64,000 nucleotides of DNA from JBKHYJ01 sp046565505 (GTDB taxonomy: Bacteria > Acidobacteriota > Blastocatellia > UBA7656): the NCBI GenBank assembly GCA_046565505.1, contig JBKHYJ010000045.1, positions 62,001 through 126,000 of the forward strand, read 5' to 3'. Position 1 is the stretch's first letter; each line of letters begins with the position of its first letter. This document shows, piece by piece, positions 61,696 to 64,000 of the stretch. Below the pieces are notes generated by a model that saw only the letters and a program-made list of their open reading frames with translations, was not told the origin of the DNA and made no database searches. A program made the translations under genes and the position numbers.

Positions 61696-62826
61696 TCACC
61701 TTGCGGCGCGCGATAGCAGATTTTGCGCGGCGAGGTAAACGTCGTTGACCCCCACGCCCGTCATGCAGCGGTGGTCGATCGGACAATCGCGCAGCATGCA
61801 GGGCGAGCATTCAACGTCGTGGCGCACGGGCGTCGCCACGTCTGAGAGCGGGCGCGTCGAAACATGCTCCGTAGGCCCGAACACCACGACCGTCGGCACG
61901 CCCAGGGCGGCAGACACATGTGCCGCGCCCGTGTCATTCGACACGACCAGCGAAGCGCAGGCGAGCAGGGCCTTCAACTCTGCTACGCTCGTGCGGCCGG
62001 CGAGCACGGCCGCGCGCGACCGCATGCGGGCGGCCACATCGCCCGCGACCGGCGCGTCACCGGCCGCGCCTACTATGACCGTCTGAAACCCGTCGCGCTC
62101 CGACAGGCGGTCAGCCGTCTCCGCGAATCGCTCAGCGAGCCACTGCTTCGCGCGGCTGTTGGTGGCACCGGGGTTAATCGCCAGCAGGCGCGTGCCCGTC
62201 AAGCCATGCCCTTCGAGCATGCGCATGGCGCGAGCTTTCGCCTCTTCCGTCGCGCGGAGCCTCGGACGGGCTGTTTCGACTTTGACGCGGCTTTCGCCGT
62301 TCAGCTTTCGCTCAAGCAGCGCGGCGATGTTGAGGTAATAGCGCACCTGGTGTGAGGTCTCGTAGTCCGGCTCGAACGGGATGACGTGGTCGAGCAGCGC
62401 GCGGCGGCCATCGGTCGGGTAACCGGCTATCGTCCGCACGCCGGCCGCCCGCGCGAGAAGCGCCGCGCCGAATGCGTTTTGCAGCAACACTGCGAAGTCG
62501 AATCGCTCTCTCCTTAGCCGCCTCGCGCTGCTCAGAAAGTGGCGCGCCCTTTGAATGAAGCCGCGGGCGTCGGGCAGCGGGATCACCTCGTCGGCCAGCC
62601 CCTCGCCGTCGAACAGGCCCGCGACCCAGGGCCGCGCGACCAGCGTGACGTGGGAGCTTGAGAATATGCGGCGCAACTCCCTGAGCGCGGGCTCGGCCAT
62701 CACTGCGTCGCCAACCCAGTTCGGCACGCGAATCATCAGCCTGGTTGTGGCGGGGTGTCGCGGGGTGGGGGTCCGGGTGAAAGACGCGGCACTGTCGGAA
62801 TCTGATTCTGTTATCCCTGTTCGCAT
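61696..62826 (-). CDS. waaF: LPS heptosyltransferase II family protein
   Basis: About 376 aa, glycosyltransferase family 9. Motifs: RVPNWVGDAVMAEPALREL near the N-terminus, NPGATNSRAKQW and VSNDTGAAHVSAALGVPTV near the C-terminus. It adds heptose to the LPS inner core using ADP-heptose on the cytoplasmic face. The first 30 residues (Thr/Pro-rich) look superfluous; ATG 62736 (MIRVPNWVGD) may be the real start. Convergent with glnE, 8 bp apart. Supports an LPS-bearing outer membrane. Confidence 0.9.
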   Translation of the reverse strand: MRTGITESDSDSAASFTRTPTPRHPATTRLMIRVPNWVGDAVMAEPALRELRRIFSSSHVTLVARPWVAGLFDGEGLADEVIPLPDARGFIQRARHFLSSARRLRRERFDFAVLLQNAFGAALLARAAGVRTIAGYPTDGRRALLDHVIPFEPDYETSHQVRYYLNIAALLERKLNGESRVKVETARPRLRATEEAKARAMRMLEGHGLTGTRLLAINPGATNSRAKQWLAERFAETADRLSERDGFQTVIVGAAGDAPVAGDVAARMRSRAAVLAGRTSVAELKALLACASLVVSNDTGAAHVSAALGVPTVVVFGPTEHVSTRPLSDVATPVRHDVECSPCMLRDCPIDHRCMTGVGVNDVYLAAQNLLSRAAR

Positions 62827-62888
62827 CGCCGTGCCATTGCGTCTGCGCGTCGCCGCGCCGCTCGTTTCTTGAGACGCGGCCCCGCCCG

Positions 62889-63920
62889 CTATGTCTGGCT
62901 GTAGTCTGTGATGACGGACTTGTCGCCGAGCGCGGTTCCGCTCGTGACCGTGACCGCGCGGCCTATGTGACAGCTCTTGCCCACGACCGCGCCCTGAAGC
63001 ACAGCGCCCGCGCCTATGCGCGAGCCGCCCCGCACGACAGAGTCCTCTATCCGCGCGCGCTCTTCGATGAAGCAGTTACGGCTGATGACGGAGTTGATTA
63101 TCTGCACGCCGGCTTTCAGGGTGCAGGTCGGGTCGACCATAGAGGCGGAATCAATCTCGGCGGTCTCGTCGAATTTCTCGCCGCGCTTCTCCGGGGCGAT
63201 GTCTAGCAGCCTGACGCGGCCGGCGAGCACGTCCATGTTGGCCTGCCGATAACTGACCGACGTGCCTATGTCGCGCCAGTAGCCCCGCCACGTGTAAGCG
63301 TAGAAGGGCTCGTTACGTTCGAGCAGCCGCGGGAACACCCCGTATTCAAACATGAAAGGCTCGCCTTCAGGGACGTAGTCGAGCACGCGAGGCTCTAGTA
63401 TGTATATGCCCGCGTTGATGGTGTCGCAAGTCACCTCGTCCGGCTTCGGTTTTTCGAGGAAGCGGCTCACCCTCCCGTCGCCGTCGGTCTCCACCAGCCC
63501 GTAGGCGGTCGGGTTCGGCACGGGCGTCAGCACTATCGTGGCCGCCGCCGCGCGCTCGCGGTGAGACCGGATCACGTCATTTAGGTCAATGTCCGTGAGC
63601 ACGTCGCCATTCAGCACCACGGTCGTCTTGCTTATCAGCCCGGCCGCGTTGCGGTACGCCCCCGCGGTGCCCAGGGGCGACGCCTCGACCGTGTAGCTGA
63701 TCCTCACGCCGTAATCGGTGCCATCGCCCAGTCGGTCCTCGATCTTCTGCGGCTGGTAGGAGAGCGAAAGTATCACGTCGCGCACGTCCGCCCGCTTCAG
63801 GAGCTCCAGTTGGTAGAGAAGGAAGGGGCGGTTGGCGATGGGGACGATCGGCTTGGGCGTGTGCATCGTGAGCGGGCGCAGCCGCGTGCCTTTCCCGCCC
63901 GCCAGTATAAGTGCTTGCAT
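62889..63920 (-). CDS. Sugar nucleotidyltransferase with left-handed beta-helix
   Basis: 343 aa. The N-terminal nucleotidyltransferase domain (about 1-235) has GGKGTRLRPLT, SPLGTAG, LNGDVLTD and a metal-site Asp. The C-terminus (about 250-343) has hexapeptide repeats typical of GMPP/GlmU-like enzymes (SVVRGGSRIGAGAVLQGAVVG). It makes an NDP-sugar from sugar-1-phosphate and NTP; mannose-1-P guanylyltransferase and glucose-1-P thymidylyltransferase are both possible. It neighbours the heptosyltransferase. AGGAG lies 12 bases before ATG 63920. Confidence 0.9.
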   Translation of the reverse strand: MQALILAGGKGTRLRPLTMHTPKPIVPIANRPFLLYQLELLKRADVRDVILSLSYQPQKIEDRLGDGTDYGVRISYTVEASPLGTAGAYRNAAGLISKTTVVLNGDVLTDIDLNDVIRSHRERAAAATIVLTPVPNPTAYGLVETDGDGRVSRFLEKPKPDEVTCDTINAGIYILEPRVLDYVPEGEPFMFEYGVFPRLLERNEPFYAYTWRGYWRDIGTSVSYRQANMDVLAGRVRLLDIAPEKRGEKFDETAEIDSASMVDPTCTLKAGVQIINSVISRNCFIEERARIEDSVVRGGSRIGAGAVLQGAVVGKSCHIGRAVTVTSGTALGDKSVITDYSQT

Positions 63921-64000
63921 CCGAAATTACTGCTCCTAAATATGGTGTGACGTGCCGAGAGTATACGCCAGTCTATCACCGCAGGGCTCGTCCTGACAAA

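Noticed and set aside
1..64000. Prophage, transposon, CRISPR or tRNA genes
   Set aside because: No transposase, integrase, direct-repeat array or tRNA-like cloverleaf was seen on either strand.

Overview
The window is a high-GC chromosomal stretch from a Gram-negative bacterium. LPS heptosyltransferase and dTDP-rhamnose genes imply an outer membrane. The repertoire (secreted NHL/IPT and beta-propeller proteins, SpoIVB-type S55 protein, exosortase H, trehalose/glycogen enzymes mixed with FHA/PP2C signalling) best fits Acidobacteriota, perhaps Blastocatellia. That placement is inference from gene content, not a database match. I saw no tRNA, rRNA, CRISPR array, transposase or phage gene, so this looks like core plus lineage-specific chromosome.

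Layout. 1-3.3 kb: 5' part of glnA (minus), an orphan 54-aa ORF with its own promoter and terminator, then DinB, alkyltransferase-like and hotdog thioesterase genes. 3.4-7.6 kb: an asymmetric ABC exporter pair and a small zinc-ribbon protein. 7.6-19.8 kb: folK, rlmI, LOG-family protein, L,D-transpeptidase, secreted beta-propeller, S55 peptidase-like protein, class C serine hydrolase, CpsB-type PHP phosphatase, trpD. 20-27 kb: a four-module signalling protein (J-like, PilZ, PilZ, receiver), mscL with a zinc ribbon, a P-loop protein, a patatin and an IPT/NHL secreted protein. 27.1-37 kb: infA (probable AUU start) divergent from a long proteostasis run: dnaJ-like, clpB, unknown 110-aa gene, eRF1-like (baeRF) protein, clpP, hsp20, lon.

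37-51 kb: an alpha-glucan region on the minus strand (treZ, debranching enzyme, zinc-ribbon/FHA protein, PP2C phosphatase, GH63-like glucosidase, class D beta-lactamase), with malQ divergent. Next to malQ is a TIR protein fused to an M4 (thermolysin/protealysin-type) domain whose three zinc ligands are all replaced. 51-64 kb: secreted HExxH protein, VOC protein, rfbD, rfbB, an exosortase H cassette (CHRD/IPTL-CTERM substrate, xrtH, membrane protein ending in a SEC-C motif), a c-type-haem choice-of-anchor V protein, glnE, a heptosyltransferase and a sugar nucleotidyltransferase.

How they work together: glnA and glnE form the glutamine synthetase/adenylyltransferase pair. treZ, the debranching enzyme, malQ and the GH63-like enzyme process alpha-glucans, with FHA/PP2C genes embedded that suggest Ser/Thr phosphorylation control. 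The Clp/Lon/DnaJ/Hsp20 run is a stress protein-quality module. rfbB/rfbD, the heptosyltransferase and the nucleotidyltransferase serve surface polysaccharide. The strongest candidates for new biology are the TIR/pseudo-M4 fusion, the AUU start of infA, the J-like/PilZ/PilZ/REC protein, the exosortase H cassette with two unusual C-termini, and a roughly 96-bp branched inverted-repeat element at 17688-17783.
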